Shown here: piece by piece, positions 44,974 through 54,102 of the stretch
Layout: the number at the start of each line of letters is the position of its first letter
Position numbering within the stretch: the first letter of the stretch is position 1
Origin: Rhodobacteraceae bacterium D3-12
Lineage (GTDB): Bacteria; Pseudomonadota; Alphaproteobacteria; Rhodobacterales; Rhodobacteraceae
DNA length: 64,000 nt
Direction of reading: 5' to 3'
Assembly (NCBI GenBank): GCA_025916135.1
Contig: CP104793.1
Span: 3,757,001-3,821,000 of the forward strand
The notes under the pieces: generated by a model
Told to the model about the DNA's origin: nothing
What the model saw: the letters and a program-made list of their open reading frames with translations, nothing else
Databases searched by the model: none
Made by a program: the position numbers and the translations under genes

Positions 44974-45114
44974 TTGTCCTGTGGTGTGGTCGCACCAGAG
45001 GTGCGCAAGGGCCGTCGCTGGCCCCCCACCTCTGCCAATAGGGTCACGCCTAACCCGCGCACTCATGCGCTGTGGCAATCAACCAACCCGTTTCAAACCA
45101 CCGTTTGAGCGACG

Positions 45115-46179
45115 TCACCCCGCCGCCTGTTCGGCCTCAAGCCGGGCAATGCCGTCGTGCTTGTGGGAATACATGGCCGCATCGGCCTGTTGGATCAACG
45201 CATCCGCGTCGGGGTAAATCTCTGTCCCGGCACCGGCGATGCCTATGCTGATACCGATCCGGCCCTGCAATCGCTCTTCGATGCGTTTCGACAAGCGGCT
45301 GCTCAGTTCAAAAGCGCGCTGCGGCGATGCGTCGGGCATCAAGATGCAAAACTCGTCCCCGCCATAGCGGAACGCCTCATCCTCGGCGCCAGCTGTGTCG
45401 CGTATCACCTCGCCCACTTCGCCCAAAACGGCGTCACCGGCGACATGACCGTCCCTGTCGTTAATTTGCTTAAATCCATCAAGATCGAGGAAAATCAAGG
45501 CCAGTCTTTTGTCCTCACGCTCGGCAGTTTCCAGCAACGCATCAAGACGGCTGAACAGGGTCCGGCGATTCGACAGCCCGGTCAGGTCATCAATATTGGC
45601 CAGCCGGTTGATCTCCCGCGTGCGTTCATCGACGAGCAATTCGAGCGATTCCGCATAAGTCACCAGATCGTTGCGGGCAAAATGCACCTCTTGCACCAGC
45701 CCCTGAACATAGGTGTCGAACACGAATTGCAGATCGAACATGAACAGCCGGTGCAGCGCCTGCTTGAGGGCTGGTTCCCCGTCCGGGCCGCCCACTTCGC
45801 GATAGATCAGCTCCTCAAGTTGCACCATGGAGGAAACATAGAATTTCGGGTCAACCCCGATCCGCGCGTGCACCTTGCCGATCCGCAGGCGGGAATTGAC
45901 GTAATCAACGCCATAGTTGCCGCCAAACAATTCAAGCACATAGCCGCGCATCGCCCGCCGCAGACGTTTCAGCGTGTCAGCATCGCCAATAATCGCACGA
46001 ATGCCGGAATTGCGCAGTTCCAGTTCATAGAACCGGTCAACAATCTGATCGACCGAGGCAGCTGCCTTGTAGCGATTAGCAAGCAGCACGCTCTCTTGCT
46101 CCTTTGCAATCCCCAAGAGCTGTTTACGGGAGCGGATTTCCGGCAAGGAAATCTTGAGCAACTGCGCGAGCGACTGCAT
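45115..46179 (-). CDS. Globin-coupled sensor diguanylate cyclase
   Basis: A 354-residue protein with an N-terminal globin-coupled sensor domain (about 1-165; proximal His H104 in GKVHARIGVDPKFY), a linker, and a GGDEF domain (about 195-345) with an intact GGDEF at 273-277 and FLDLDGFKQIND. It probably makes cyclic di-GMP in response to oxygen, CO or NO binding at heme, like DosC-type proteins. The RxxD inhibitory site before GGDEF is absent (GAED instead), so product inhibition may be weak. It is divergent from an MscS-type channel gene. Confidence 0.9.
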   Translation of the reverse strand: MQSLAQLLKISLPEIRSRKQLLGIAKEQESVLLANRYKAAASVDQIVDRFYELELRNSGIRAIIGDADTLKRLRRAMRGYVLELFGGNYGVDYVNSRLRIGKVHARIGVDPKFYVSSMVQLEELIYREVGGPDGEPALKQALHRLFMFDLQFVFDTYVQGLVQEVHFARNDLVTYAESLELLVDERTREINRLANIDDLTGLSNRRTLFSRLDALLETAEREDKRLALIFLDLDGFKQINDRDGHVAGDAVLGEVGEVIRDTAGAEDEAFRYGGDEFCILMPDASPQRAFELSSRLSKRIEERLQGRIGISIGIAGAGTEIYPDADALIQQADAAMYSHKHDGIARLEAEQAAG

Positions 46180-46452
46180 AAATAATACCTCTGGCTAAGC
46201 TGCTCCGGCACGTTCGCTAGGGAGCATTATTATTTCCGCACGATTTTATTCTGAACGACTCTGCGCCCCCAGTCTTACGCCGGATGGATTTCGGAAAAAT
46301 TAAGTTAGCCAGGGCAATTTTAACCGCATTTGCACCAAACTGTGCTGCACCCCGGCACAAGCGCCTTACCGACACCAAGCCGCAGCAGTCTTGCGCCGCG
46401 CGGCGCAATCGGCCAATCAGGGGTGGAATGTGCAGGTAAAGGGGTGTGCGGT

Positions 46453-47796
46453 ATGGAAAATCCGCCAGAGTTCATCACACAGGCGCTGGCCTATGCGACG
46501 CAGGGGTGGGATTTGGCAAAGGGCTGGCTTTTGTCGCCGCCCGCGTGGTCGCAATTCGGGCTTCTGCTGCTGGCCTATTTTATCGCATTTGTGGTGGCAC
46601 GGCGGTTGCGCCCGGTGCTGGCCAAGCTGCTCACCCCGCCCGAAGGCCAGGAAAATATCTTTGCCCAGGCACGGCGCTTTGTGCTGCAATTCCTGCCGTT
46701 GATCCTGCCGCTTCTGGCCTATGCGCTCACCGGGGTTGGCGAGGGGCTGACCCGGTCGCTTTTTGGCGAAGGGGCGGTGATCGCCTTTGGCAAGCGTATC
46801 TTCCTGTTCCTTGCGGCGCGCATTCTGGTCAAGGAGATCATCCGCGATCCGTTCCTCAAGATGCTGGGCCGCTATGTTCTGATCCCGGTCATGGCGCTTT
46901 ACGCGGTTGGCCTGCTTGATCTGGTCACGGCCAAGCTGAGCGCGACGGTGATCCAACTTGGCAATATTTCCTTTTCGGTCATGTCGCTGGTGCGCGGGAT
47001 CATTGCCGGGGCTTTGCTATTCTGGCTGGGCCGGTGGTCAAACGAGCAATCCACCGCCTTTATTCACAAACAGGCGGAAATGCCCCCCGCCACGCGGACC
47101 TTGGCCCAAAAGGCCGCCGAGATGGCGATTTTCGGCATCGCTTTCCTGTTGCTGATGAACATCATGGGCATCTCGCTTACCTCTCTCGCGGTGATTGGCG
47201 GCGCGGTGGGTGTTGGCATCGGGCTGGGTCTGCAACAGATCGCGTCGAACTTTATTTCCGGTGTGATCCTGCTTCTCGAAGGGCAGGCCACCGTTGGTGA
47301 TTACGTCGAGCTGGATGGCGGCGAGGCTGGCCGTATCGTCAAGATGATGGCCCGCGCCACGATCCTTGAAACCTATGACGGGCGCTGGATCGTTGTGCCG
47401 AACGAGCATTTCATCACCACGCGGGTGATCAATTATTCCGATGCCGGGTCGGCCAACCGCTATGAAGCCCCTTTCTCGGTCAGCTATGACACCGATATCA
47501 ACATCGTCCCCGCGATTATAGAAGAGGCGGTGGGCAAGCTGGATTTTGTGATTTCAGGTGGCGAGGACGGCCTGCTCGACCCCGATTGCGAGCTGCGCGC
47601 CTTTGGCGACAGCGGCGTGGAATTCGCGGTGGAATTCTGGGTCAACGGCATCGACGACGGCAAAAACAAATTCACGCCCAAGGTGCTGGTTGCGATCTGG
47701 AACGCGCTGAAAGAAAACGACATCGAGATCCCCTATCCGCATCGCGTGGTCGAGTTGAAGGGCGGATTTCCCGTGGCAGAGCCGGTCAAATCGTGA
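46453..47796 (+). CDS. MscS-family mechanosensitive ion channel
   Basis: A 447-residue channel with extra N-terminal transmembrane helices before the MscS core. The core includes the glycine-rich pore helix (LAVIGGAVGVGIGLGLQQIASNFISGVILLLEGQATVGDYVEL) and the beta domain with GRIVKMMARATILETYDGRWIVVPNEHFITTRVINYS. It protects cells from hypo-osmotic shock. The ATG at 46453 has AAAGGGG upstream. A 273-base spacer divides it from the divergent cyclase gene; no gene is visible there. Confidence 0.92.
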   Translation: MENPPEFITQALAYATQGWDLAKGWLLSPPAWSQFGLLLLAYFIAFVVARRLRPVLAKLLTPPEGQENIFAQARRFVLQFLPLILPLLAYALTGVGEGLTRSLFGEGAVIAFGKRIFLFLAARILVKEIIRDPFLKMLGRYVLIPVMALYAVGLLDLVTAKLSATVIQLGNISFSVMSLVRGIIAGALLFWLGRWSNEQSTAFIHKQAEMPPATRTLAQKAAEMAIFGIAFLLLMNIMGISLTSLAVIGGAVGVGIGLGLQQIASNFISGVILLLEGQATVGDYVELDGGEAGRIVKMMARATILETYDGRWIVVPNEHFITTRVINYSDAGSANRYEAPFSVSYDTDINIVPAIIEEAVGKLDFVISGGEDGLLDPDCELRAFGDSGVEFAVEFWVNGIDDGKNKFTPKVLVAIWNALKENDIEIPYPHRVVELKGGFPVAEPVKS

Positions 47797-47874
47797 GGTC
47801 GGTCTTCCCTTTCGGCGCGCAAGAGCCATGCCCGACTTCCCCCAAGGAGGGCATTGTTTTGCAAAGGCCTGCCA

Positions 47875-49047
47875 ATGACTGACGCGCTTATCATCGGGGC
47901 GGGGCCTGCGGGGCTGATGGCGGCCGAGCAATTGGCCGCGGCGGGCCATAAGGTCACCGTGGCCGAGGCCAAGCCATCGCCCGCGCGCAAGCTGTTGATG
48001 GCGGGGAAATCCGGCCTGAACCTGACCAAAGCCGAGCCGTTCGAGAGCTTTGTTGCCGCCTATGGTGACGCCGCGCCCGCCCTGCGGCCGATGCTGGAAG
48101 CGTTTGGACCAGAGGCGGTCAAATCATGGGCCGAAGCCCTTGGGCAACCGCTGTTCACCGGCTCCTCCGGGCGGGTGTTTCCAACGGCGATGAAGGCCTC
48201 GCCCCTCGTGCGGGCATGGTTGCGCCGGTTACAGGATCAGGGCGCCAGCCTCAGCACGCGCTGGCGCTGGACCGGAGGCTGTGATTTCGACACGCCAGAG
48301 GGGCCGCGCACCCTGACGCCGCGCGTGACCGTGTTGGCCTGTGGCGGGGCAAGCTGGGCGCGGCTCGGCTCGGACGGGGCATGGGCGGCTCAGCTGCCCA
48401 AGGATCAGCTTAGCCCGTTCCAACCCGCCAATATGGGTTTTGACATGGCGTGGTCGGAGCATATGCGCAAACATTTCGGCACGCCGGTCAAAACCGTGGT
48501 GTTGCAGGCTGGCGATACCCGCGTGAAGGGCGAATTTGTGGTCTCTCATCGCGGGCTTGAAGGCAGCGCGATTTACGCGGTCTCCACAGCCTTGCGCGAT
48601 GGCGCGCCGCTGGTGCTCGACCTCTTGCCCGACCTGAGCGAAGATGACATCCGCGCGCGTCTTGGCCGTCGCCGCAAGAAAGAGAGCCTTGGCAATGCCC
48701 TGCGCAAATACCTCAACCTGCCGCCGGTCAAACAGGCGCTGTTGATGGAGTTTGCCCGCCCCCTGCCCGCCGATCCGGCACCGGTGCTCAAGGCGTTGAC
48801 GATCCCGCATCGCGGCCCGCGCCCGATGGACGAGGCGATCTCGACCGCCGGGGGCTTGCGGTTTGACGCGCTCGACGCGGGGCTGATGCTGCGCGATCAG
48901 CCGGGGGTGTTTGCTGCGGGTGAAATGCTCGACTGGGAGGCACCGACGGGTGGCTATCTGTTGACCGCCTGCCTTGCCACCGGGCATTGGGCCGGTCGCC
49001 ACGCGGCGGCCTATCTGGACGCAGCACAAAACACTCCCGCCATGTAA
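47875..49047 (+). CDS. HI0933-like FAD/NAD(P)-binding flavoprotein
   Basis: A 390-residue flavoprotein of the HI0933/BaiN family (TIGR03862-like). The N-terminal ALIIGAGPAGLMAAEQLAAAGHKVTVAEAKPSPARKLLMAGKSGLNLT is the FAD motif, with the conserved GGASWARLGSDGAW block in the middle and FAAGEMLDWEAPTGGYLLTACLATGHWAG near the end. Family members reduce or oxidise unknown substrates. The ATG at 47875 has AAAGG upstream. It is a single gene between the MscS gene and a terminator. Confidence 0.88.
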   Translation: MTDALIIGAGPAGLMAAEQLAAAGHKVTVAEAKPSPARKLLMAGKSGLNLTKAEPFESFVAAYGDAAPALRPMLEAFGPEAVKSWAEALGQPLFTGSSGRVFPTAMKASPLVRAWLRRLQDQGASLSTRWRWTGGCDFDTPEGPRTLTPRVTVLACGGASWARLGSDGAWAAQLPKDQLSPFQPANMGFDMAWSEHMRKHFGTPVKTVVLQAGDTRVKGEFVVSHRGLEGSAIYAVSTALRDGAPLVLDLLPDLSEDDIRARLGRRRKKESLGNALRKYLNLPPVKQALLMEFARPLPADPAPVLKALTIPHRGPRPMDEAISTAGGLRFDALDAGLMLRDQPGVFAAGEMLDWEAPTGGYLLTACLATGHWAGRHAAAYLDAAQNTPAM

Positions 49048-49051
49048 CGCA

Positions 49052-49080
49052 AAAAGCCCCGGCACAATGGCCGGGGCTTT
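49052..49080 (+). terminator. Rho-independent terminator after the flavoprotein gene
   Basis: AAAGCCCCGGC and GGCCGGGGCTTT form a strong stem with an ACAAT loop. T-rich bases follow on the plus strand, and A-rich bases on the other side could also stop traffic from the right. Confidence 0.85.
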
Positions 49081-49131
49081 GCTTATGAGGCGTCGGGTCA
49101 GCGGTTTTGGCCGACCTCAAGACAGACGTGC

Positions 49132-49884
49132 TCAGGGCTGCTCTTCGCCATCGCCCGAGGGCAGGTCAAAGAAGCTTTCGGCATCGAGGAAATCGCCGTC
49201 GCTCTTCTTGTCGTCGTCATCATCGTCATCAGCCAGCGAGAAGGTTTCGAGCCCTTCGATGGCGGTCGGGATCTTGGGCTCTGCCTCCATGCCGAGGCTC
49301 TGCTCGGTCGAAACCAGCTTGCGACGCTCGTCATCGCTCATCACTTCGCCTTCGGCAGCCTTCTTGGCAGCGGCTTTTTGCACCACGGCGTCCAGCTCGG
49401 ATTGTTTACACAGGCCAAGGGCAACCGGGTCGATCGGCTGGATGTTGGCGATGTTCCAATGCGTGCGCTCGCGAATCGCCTTGATCGTCGGTTTGGTCGT
49501 GCCCACCAGCTTGGAAATCTGCCCGTCCGACAGCTCCGGGTGGAATTTGACCAGCCAATAGATCGACGCCGGGCGGTCCTGACGCTTGGACAGCGGGGTA
49601 TAGCGCGGGCCGCGGCGTTTTTCTTCGCCCACGGCGGCGGCGTTGAACTTGAGCTTCAGCTTGTGCATCGGATTGGCCTCGGCCTCGTCGATGTCCTCCT
49701 GCACCAGCTGGTTATTGGCAATCGGGTCAAACCCTTTGACGCCAGCAGCCACGTCGCCATCGGCGATGCCCTGCACTTCCAGCTCGTGCAAGCCGCAGAA
49801 ATCGGCGATCTGCTTGAAGCTGATCGTTGTGTTATCCACCAGCCAGACGGCGGTGGCCTTGGCCATGAGCGGTTTCTCGGACAT
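49132..49884 (-). CDS. trcR: TrcR (DUF1013) cell-cycle transcriptional regulator
   Basis: A 250-residue TrcR/DUF1013 protein, an essential CtrA-network regulator in Alphaproteobacteria. The MAKATAVWLVDNTTISFKQIADFCGLHELEVQGIADGDVA start and the central RGPRYTPLSKRQDRPASIYWLVKFHPELSDGQISKLVGTTKPTIKAIRERTHWN helix-turn-helix region are characteristic. The C-terminus is acidic (DDDDDDDKKSDGDF). AGGAG lies seven bases before the ATG. It is divergent from the RNase T2 gene. Confidence 0.93.
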   Translation of the reverse strand: MSEKPLMAKATAVWLVDNTTISFKQIADFCGLHELEVQGIADGDVAAGVKGFDPIANNQLVQEDIDEAEANPMHKLKLKFNAAAVGEEKRRGPRYTPLSKRQDRPASIYWLVKFHPELSDGQISKLVGTTKPTIKAIRERTHWNIANIQPIDPVALGLCKQSELDAVVQKAAAKKAAEGEVMSDDERRKLVSTEQSLGMEAEPKIPTAIEGLETFSLADDDDDDDKKSDGDFLDAESFFDLPSGDGEEQP

Positions 49885-50027
49885 CTCGTCACTCCTATCC
49901 AGTCGCTTGGGCCCGACATACAGCTTTCCCGTGCCCTTGAAGGGGCGGTCCTGCGGTCAGGACGGGTTTCCGTTGTCGGGGAACTTGAGCGCTATATAGT
50001 GCGCATAAACGCGAAAGGGAAGAGTGA

Positions 50028-50675
50028 ATGCGGTATGTGATGGCGGCGCTTGTGGCGGGTTTGATGACAGGTCTGGCAGGGCCAATGCGCGCCGATGGGG
50101 AACCCACGGGCAAGTTTGACTACTATGTGATGGCGCTTAGCTGGTCACCGAATTGGTGCGCGATCGAGGGTGACAGGAAGAAATCACCGCAATGCGATAC
50201 CCGCCATGATTTCGGCTGGACGCTGCATGGGCTCTGGCCGCAATACCACCGCGGCTGGCCCGCGTTCTGCCCCACGGTCGAGCGCCAGCCGAGCCGTTCA
50301 CTAACCAATACGATGGCCGATATTATGGGCACGTCCGGGCTGGCCTGGTATCAATGGAAAAAGCACGGCGTTTGTTCCGGGCTTTCGGCACCTGCCTATT
50401 ACGATCTGTCACGCGCGGCCTATGACAAAATCAAACGGCCTGATGTTTTCCGCAAATTGCAAAAGCCGGTCAAACTGCCTGCGAAGATTGTGGAAGAGGC
50501 GTTTCTAAAAGCTAACCCCGGTCTTGAGCCTGACATGATTACCATCACCTGCCGCGCCGGGCGGATTCAGGAAGCGCGGGTTTGCCTGTCAAAAGAATTG
50601 CGCCCGGTGCCCTGTGGTCAGGACGTGGTGCGCGATTGTAAAATGAAAGACGCGCTTTTCGATCCGGTGCGATAG
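50028..50675 (+). CDS. Ribonuclease T2-family protein with altered CAS2 motif
   Basis: A 215-residue secreted RNase T2 homologue with a signal peptide (about 1-22) and CAS1 intact (GWTLHGLWP, catalytic H67). In CAS2 the usual HEWxKHG is YQWKKHG (108-114): the general-acid position is Gln109 and the nearby His is Tyr, while H113 is kept. Several cysteines fit the family's disulfides. Activity is therefore uncertain, although this variant may be common in alphaproteobacteria. A stem-loop follows the stop. Confidence 0.87.
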   Translation: MRYVMAALVAGLMTGLAGPMRADGEPTGKFDYYVMALSWSPNWCAIEGDRKKSPQCDTRHDFGWTLHGLWPQYHRGWPAFCPTVERQPSRSLTNTMADIMGTSGLAWYQWKKHGVCSGLSAPAYYDLSRAAYDKIKRPDVFRKLQKPVKLPAKIVEEAFLKANPGLEPDMITITCRAGRIQEARVCLSKELRPVPCGQDVVRDCKMKDALFDPVR

Positions 50676-50687
50676 CCAAACGCAAAA

Positions 50688-50721
50688 CGGGCGCGGCGTC
50701 ATCCCCATGTCGCCACGCCCG
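50688..50721. terminator. Bidirectional terminator of RNase T2 and H-NS-like genes
   Basis: GGGCGCGGCG (50689-50698) pairs with CGCCACGCCC (50711-50720), nine of ten bases, in the 70-base convergent gap. A-rich and T-rich flanks lie outside the stem. Confidence 0.7.
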
Positions 50722-50745
50722 CTTGTCATTTTGCAAAACCGTCGA

Positions 50746-51096
50746 TCAGATCAACAGATCGTCGATGCTTTTGCCGCTTTCCAGCGCGTCATTCACCCAC
50801 ACGGGGCGGCGTCCGCGTCCGGTCCAGGTTTGGGATTTATCCGCCGGGTTGGCATATTTCGGCGCCACTTTGCCGCGCGTTTTCTTGGCCGGTTTGGGCG
50901 CATCTTCGACGCCGGTCAGCTCGGACAGCGAAAAGCCCATTTTCCGCGCTTCCGCTTTCAACGCTGACAGCGCCTTTTTCTTTTCACGCTCTTCAAATTT
51001 GGCAACCGCTTTGGTGACCTTCTTTTCAAGCGACTGCAATTCCGTGAGTGTCATAGCGTTGAGTTGCGCCATGGTGATTTTTTCAGCTTTAGCCAA
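50746..51096 (-). CDS. H-NS-family nucleoid protein
   Basis: A 116-residue H-NS-type protein: an N-terminal coiled-coil oligomerisation helix (about 8-60, rich in Lys and Glu), a linker, and a C-terminal DNA-binding loop with YANPADKSQTWTGRGRRPVWV, where TGRGRRP (92-98) resembles the AT-hook-like H-NS core. It would coat and silence AT-rich DNA. The 296 bases upstream are themselves AT-rich, suggesting autoregulation. Confidence 0.9.
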   Translation of the reverse strand: MAKAEKITMAQLNAMTLTELQSLEKKVTKAVAKFEEREKKKALSALKAEARKMGFSLSELTGVEDAPKPAKKTRGKVAPKYANPADKSQTWTGRGRRPVWVNDALESGKSIDDLLI

Positions 51097-51392
51097 AGAG
51101 TTTCTCCATCAATAAAGGATGGCGTCCCTTACGAAAAAAAGGTGATTCTTTTCAATTAAATTGTTCGGGAGAATGCCAAATTGCCAAAAAAACATGGATT
51201 CCGCTCCCCTTGCGCGAAAACTCGCCCAAGGAAGTGCACGTTTTAGGGGCAATTTGGCAAAAATAGGCGCTAATGCGCGTCAGCTTCTTTTTTTGGACTT
51301 TTTCACAAAAGAAAAACTTTTTTCATTTTCCGTCCGGTCAAAAATACAAATTCCGAAAAAGAGCGCCCGAGATCTAGGCCGAATGCGTCGCC
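51097..51392 (-). promoter_or_regulatory. AT-rich promoter region of the H-NS-like gene
   Basis: This gap stands out by long A and T tracts. It contains an 11-base inverted repeat: GCCAAATTGCC (51175-51185) and GGCAATTTGGC (51248-51258), 62 bases apart. CAATTAAATTG also lies near 51153-51163. These are the type of tracts an H-NS protein binds. No gene is visible. Confidence 0.5.
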
Positions 51393-52367
51393 CTATAATT
51401 CCAGAATGGTCGAGCCGGTGGTTTGCCGCCCTTCCAGAGCCTCATGCGCGGATTTCACATCGCTCAGCGCGAACCGCTGGCCGATGCGGATTTTCACCGC
51501 GCCGCTTTGCACTTTGGCAAACAGCCGGTTGCTCATCTCGACACAGACATCATGATCAGCGATATGCGCAAACAACGTCGGCCGGGTGATTTTAAGCGAG
51601 CCTTTCTGCGCCAGAACCCCAAGGCTGAACGGTGGCACCGGGCCGGAGGCGTTGCCAAAGGAAATCATCATGCCCAGCGGTTTCAGGCAATCAAGCGAGC
51701 CTTCAAAGGTGCTCGCCCCGATCGAATCCATCACCACATCGACGCCCTTGCCATCGGTCAGTTCGCGCACGCGGGCGGTGAAATCCGCTGTGTTGTAATT
51801 GATGCAATGCGCCGCGCCATGCTCCAGCGCGAGGGCGCATTTTTCGTCCGTTCCGGCGGTTCCGATCAAGGTGATCCCCTCGTCGCGCGCCCATTGGCAG
51901 GCGATCAGGCCGACACCCCCGGCGGCGGCGTGCATCAACACCGTATCGCCCCGCTTGATCGGCGTGGTGCGGTGGAACAGGTAATCCACCGTCAGCCCCT
52001 GAAGCATCATCGCGGCGGCGGTGTCGAAATCAATAGCATCGGGCAGCTTCATCACCGCCCCCGCAGGCATCACCCGCGCTTGCGCATAAGCCCCCGGCGG
52101 GACGCTGGCATAGGCCGCGCGGTCACCCGGTTTGAGGTGGCTGACGCCTTCGCCCACGGCTTCGATAAGCCCCGCCCCTTCCATGCCCAGCGCCAGAGGC
52201 AAGTCGTTGGGATAAAGGCCGGTGCGCTGATAAACGTCGATAAAATTCAGCCCGACCGCCTTGTGCGCGATGCGAATTTCGCCCGGCCCCGGTTCGCCCA
52301 CCGGGCGATCAACCATTTTCATGACCTCTGGTCCGCCGAACTCTTCGATGATTACCGTTTTTGCCAT
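51393..52367 (-). CDS. Quinone oxidoreductase (Qor-type, zinc-free MDR)
   Basis: A 324-residue zinc-independent medium-chain reductase close to E. coli QorA. The start GGPEVMKMVDRPVGEPGPGEIRIAHKAVGLNFIDVYQRTGLYP and the NADPH-binding HAAAGGVGLIACQWARDEGITLIGTAG are typical. It would reduce quinones or enones with NADPH. It lies 34 bases downstream of the TylF-type methyltransferase gene on the same strand, and ends just before the AT-rich H-NS promoter region. Confidence 0.9.
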   Translation of the reverse strand: MAKTVIIEEFGGPEVMKMVDRPVGEPGPGEIRIAHKAVGLNFIDVYQRTGLYPNDLPLALGMEGAGLIEAVGEGVSHLKPGDRAAYASVPPGAYAQARVMPAGAVMKLPDAIDFDTAAAMMLQGLTVDYLFHRTTPIKRGDTVLMHAAAGGVGLIACQWARDEGITLIGTAGTDEKCALALEHGAAHCINYNTADFTARVRELTDGKGVDVVMDSIGASTFEGSLDCLKPLGMMISFGNASGPVPPFSLGVLAQKGSLKITRPTLFAHIADHDVCVEMSNRLFAKVQSGAVKIRIGQRFALSDVKSAHEALEGRQTTGSTILEL

Positions 52368-52401
52368 TGCTCTTGCCTCCTCAAAAATTCCTGTTCCGCG
52401 C

Positions 52402-53076
52402 CTAGAGCGGCGCGCGTGTCATCTGGATCGCTACTGCCTGATCCGAAAAGCCGATAAAGCGATAGCTGTCCTCGGGCAGCTCCTCTTGCAGGGCCTTGTA
52501 TTCATGGTTGCGCCAGCCGGGATAGCCGTAAAGCTCATCAAACAAGATCACCGACCCCGCCACCAACCGCGCGCGAATTTCGCGCAACACAAAGGCGGTG
52601 GGCGTATAGGTGTCCATGTCAAAATGCGCCAAGGCAAAGGGCGCGTCCCCCTGCTCAGAGAGCCAGCCCGGCACCGTGTCCTGCACCCAGCCCTTGACCA
52701 GCCGCACGTTGGCGCGCACCTCGGGCAGCACCCCGTCGAGCGTATAGCGCCCGGCCTCGCCACCCTTGGAATGGCCGGTCCAGTCTTCCTCCAGCCCTTC
52801 GAAGCTGTCAAAGCCGGTGATCGTGCCACCGGCCTCGTCCAGCATCTTGGCAAAGAGGTTCACGCCGTGCCCGCGCCAGACCCCGAACTCGGCATAAAGC
52901 GCGCGCGCACCATGCGCCGCCAGCGCCTGTTTCAGGCAATATTTCCTGAGACCGGGCTTGCGCGGGAACAGCATCGCCCCTGCCATCTGCTCGCGAAAGG
53001 TTTCGAAACTTTCGCGGACGGCGTGGTCCTGAAGCAGGGTCAGGGGCGTGTCGCGTGGCGGGGTATCGTCGCTCAA
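52402..53076 (-). CDS. TylF/MycF-like O-methyltransferase
   Basis: A 224-residue class I SAM methyltransferase of the TylF/MacroO-MT family. LYAEFGVWRGHGVNLFAKML is the SAM motif and HFDMDTYTPTAFVLREIRARLVAGSVILFDELYGYPGWRNHE carries the metal-binding acids. In many non-producers this family's substrate is unknown. It overlaps the upstream quinone oxidoreductase gene by four bases and precedes another one, so it sits in a three-gene operon. Confidence 0.85.
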   Translation of the reverse strand: MSDDTPPRDTPLTLLQDHAVRESFETFREQMAGAMLFPRKPGLRKYCLKQALAAHGARALYAEFGVWRGHGVNLFAKMLDEAGGTITGFDSFEGLEEDWTGHSKGGEAGRYTLDGVLPEVRANVRLVKGWVQDTVPGWLSEQGDAPFALAHFDMDTYTPTAFVLREIRARLVAGSVILFDELYGYPGWRNHEYKALQEELPEDSYRFIGFSDQAVAIQMTRAPL

Positions 53077-54059
53077 GACGCGACCTTGAGCACGATTTTT
53101 CCCACATGGCCGCTGCTTTCGATCCGCGCATGCGCGGCCACCGCATCACCCAGCGCGAATTCGCTGTCCATCACCGGGGCGACCGTTCCGGCATCCAGCA
53201 AGGGCCAGACCTTCTCGCGCAGTTCCTCGGCGATCCGTGCTTTGGCCAGATCGCTTTGCGGGCGCAATGTGCTGCCGGTGATGGTCAACCGCCGCGCCAT
53301 GACTTGGGCAAAGTTCAGCTCGGCCACCGGCCCGGACAGGAACGCGATCTGCACCAGCCGCCCGTCATTGGCCAAGGTCTTGACGTTGCGCGCGATGTAA
53401 TCGCCGCCGACCATATCAAGGATCAGGTTGGCACCGCCTTCGGCTTTGAGCACCTCGACGAAATCCTCGGTCTTGTAGTTGATTGCCCGCTCGGCCCCCA
53501 GATCGGCACAGACCTTGCATTTGTCGTCCGACCCGGCCGTGGCAAACACCCGCGCGCCGAAGTGGCGGGCCAATTGGATCGCCGTCGTGCCGATACCGGA
53601 CGAGCCGCCATGCACCAAAAACCGCTCACCTGCTTGCAAGCCGCCGCGCATGAACACATTGGTCCAGACGGTGAAATAGGTCTCGGGCAGGCAGGCCGCC
53701 TCTTTCATGCCCATGCCCTTGGGCACCGGCAGGCAATGCGCCGCCGGGGTGGCGACATATTCGGCATATCCGCCGCCGGGCAGCAGGGCGCAGACCTTGT
53801 CACCCACGGACCAATCGCTCACCCCTGCGCCGACCTCGACAATCTCGCCCGAGGCTTCGAGGCCGGGCAAATCGCTGGCCGTGGGGGGCGGGGCATAGGC
53901 GCCGGCACGTTGCAGCGCATCGGGGCGGTTCACCCCGGCGTAAGCCACCTTGATCACCACATCACCGTGACCCGCTTGCGGGACGGGGCGCTCACACAGG
54001 GCCAGCACCTCTGGCCCGCCAGATTTGGTGATTTCCACGGCTTTCATCGTCTTGGTCAT
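53073..54059 (-). CDS. NAD(P)H quinone oxidoreductase (PIG3/TP53I3-like MDR)
   Basis: A 328-residue MDR oxidoreductase of the PIG3 subgroup: MKAVEITKSGGPEVLALCERPVPQAGHGDVVIKVAYAGVNRPDALQRAG at the start, and a FLVHGGSSGIGTTAIQLARHFGARVFATAGSDDKC NADP loop. The ATG at 54059 has GAGGAGAG directly upstream; a longer open reading upstream is unsupported. It heads the operon with the methyltransferase and second oxidoreductase genes, and lies next to COQ9. Confidence 0.9.
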   Translation of the reverse strand: MTKTMKAVEITKSGGPEVLALCERPVPQAGHGDVVIKVAYAGVNRPDALQRAGAYAPPPTASDLPGLEASGEIVEVGAGVSDWSVGDKVCALLPGGGYAEYVATPAAHCLPVPKGMGMKEAACLPETYFTVWTNVFMRGGLQAGERFLVHGGSSGIGTTAIQLARHFGARVFATAGSDDKCKVCADLGAERAINYKTEDFVEVLKAEGGANLILDMVGGDYIARNVKTLANDGRLVQIAFLSGPVAELNFAQVMARRLTITGSTLRPQSDLAKARIAEELREKVWPLLDAGTVAPVMDSEFALGDAVAAHARIESSGHVGKIVLKVAS

Positions 54060-54102
54060 TCTTCTCTCCTCTGAAGTATTGCGGTTGGCGCGACGCTCCG
54101 GG

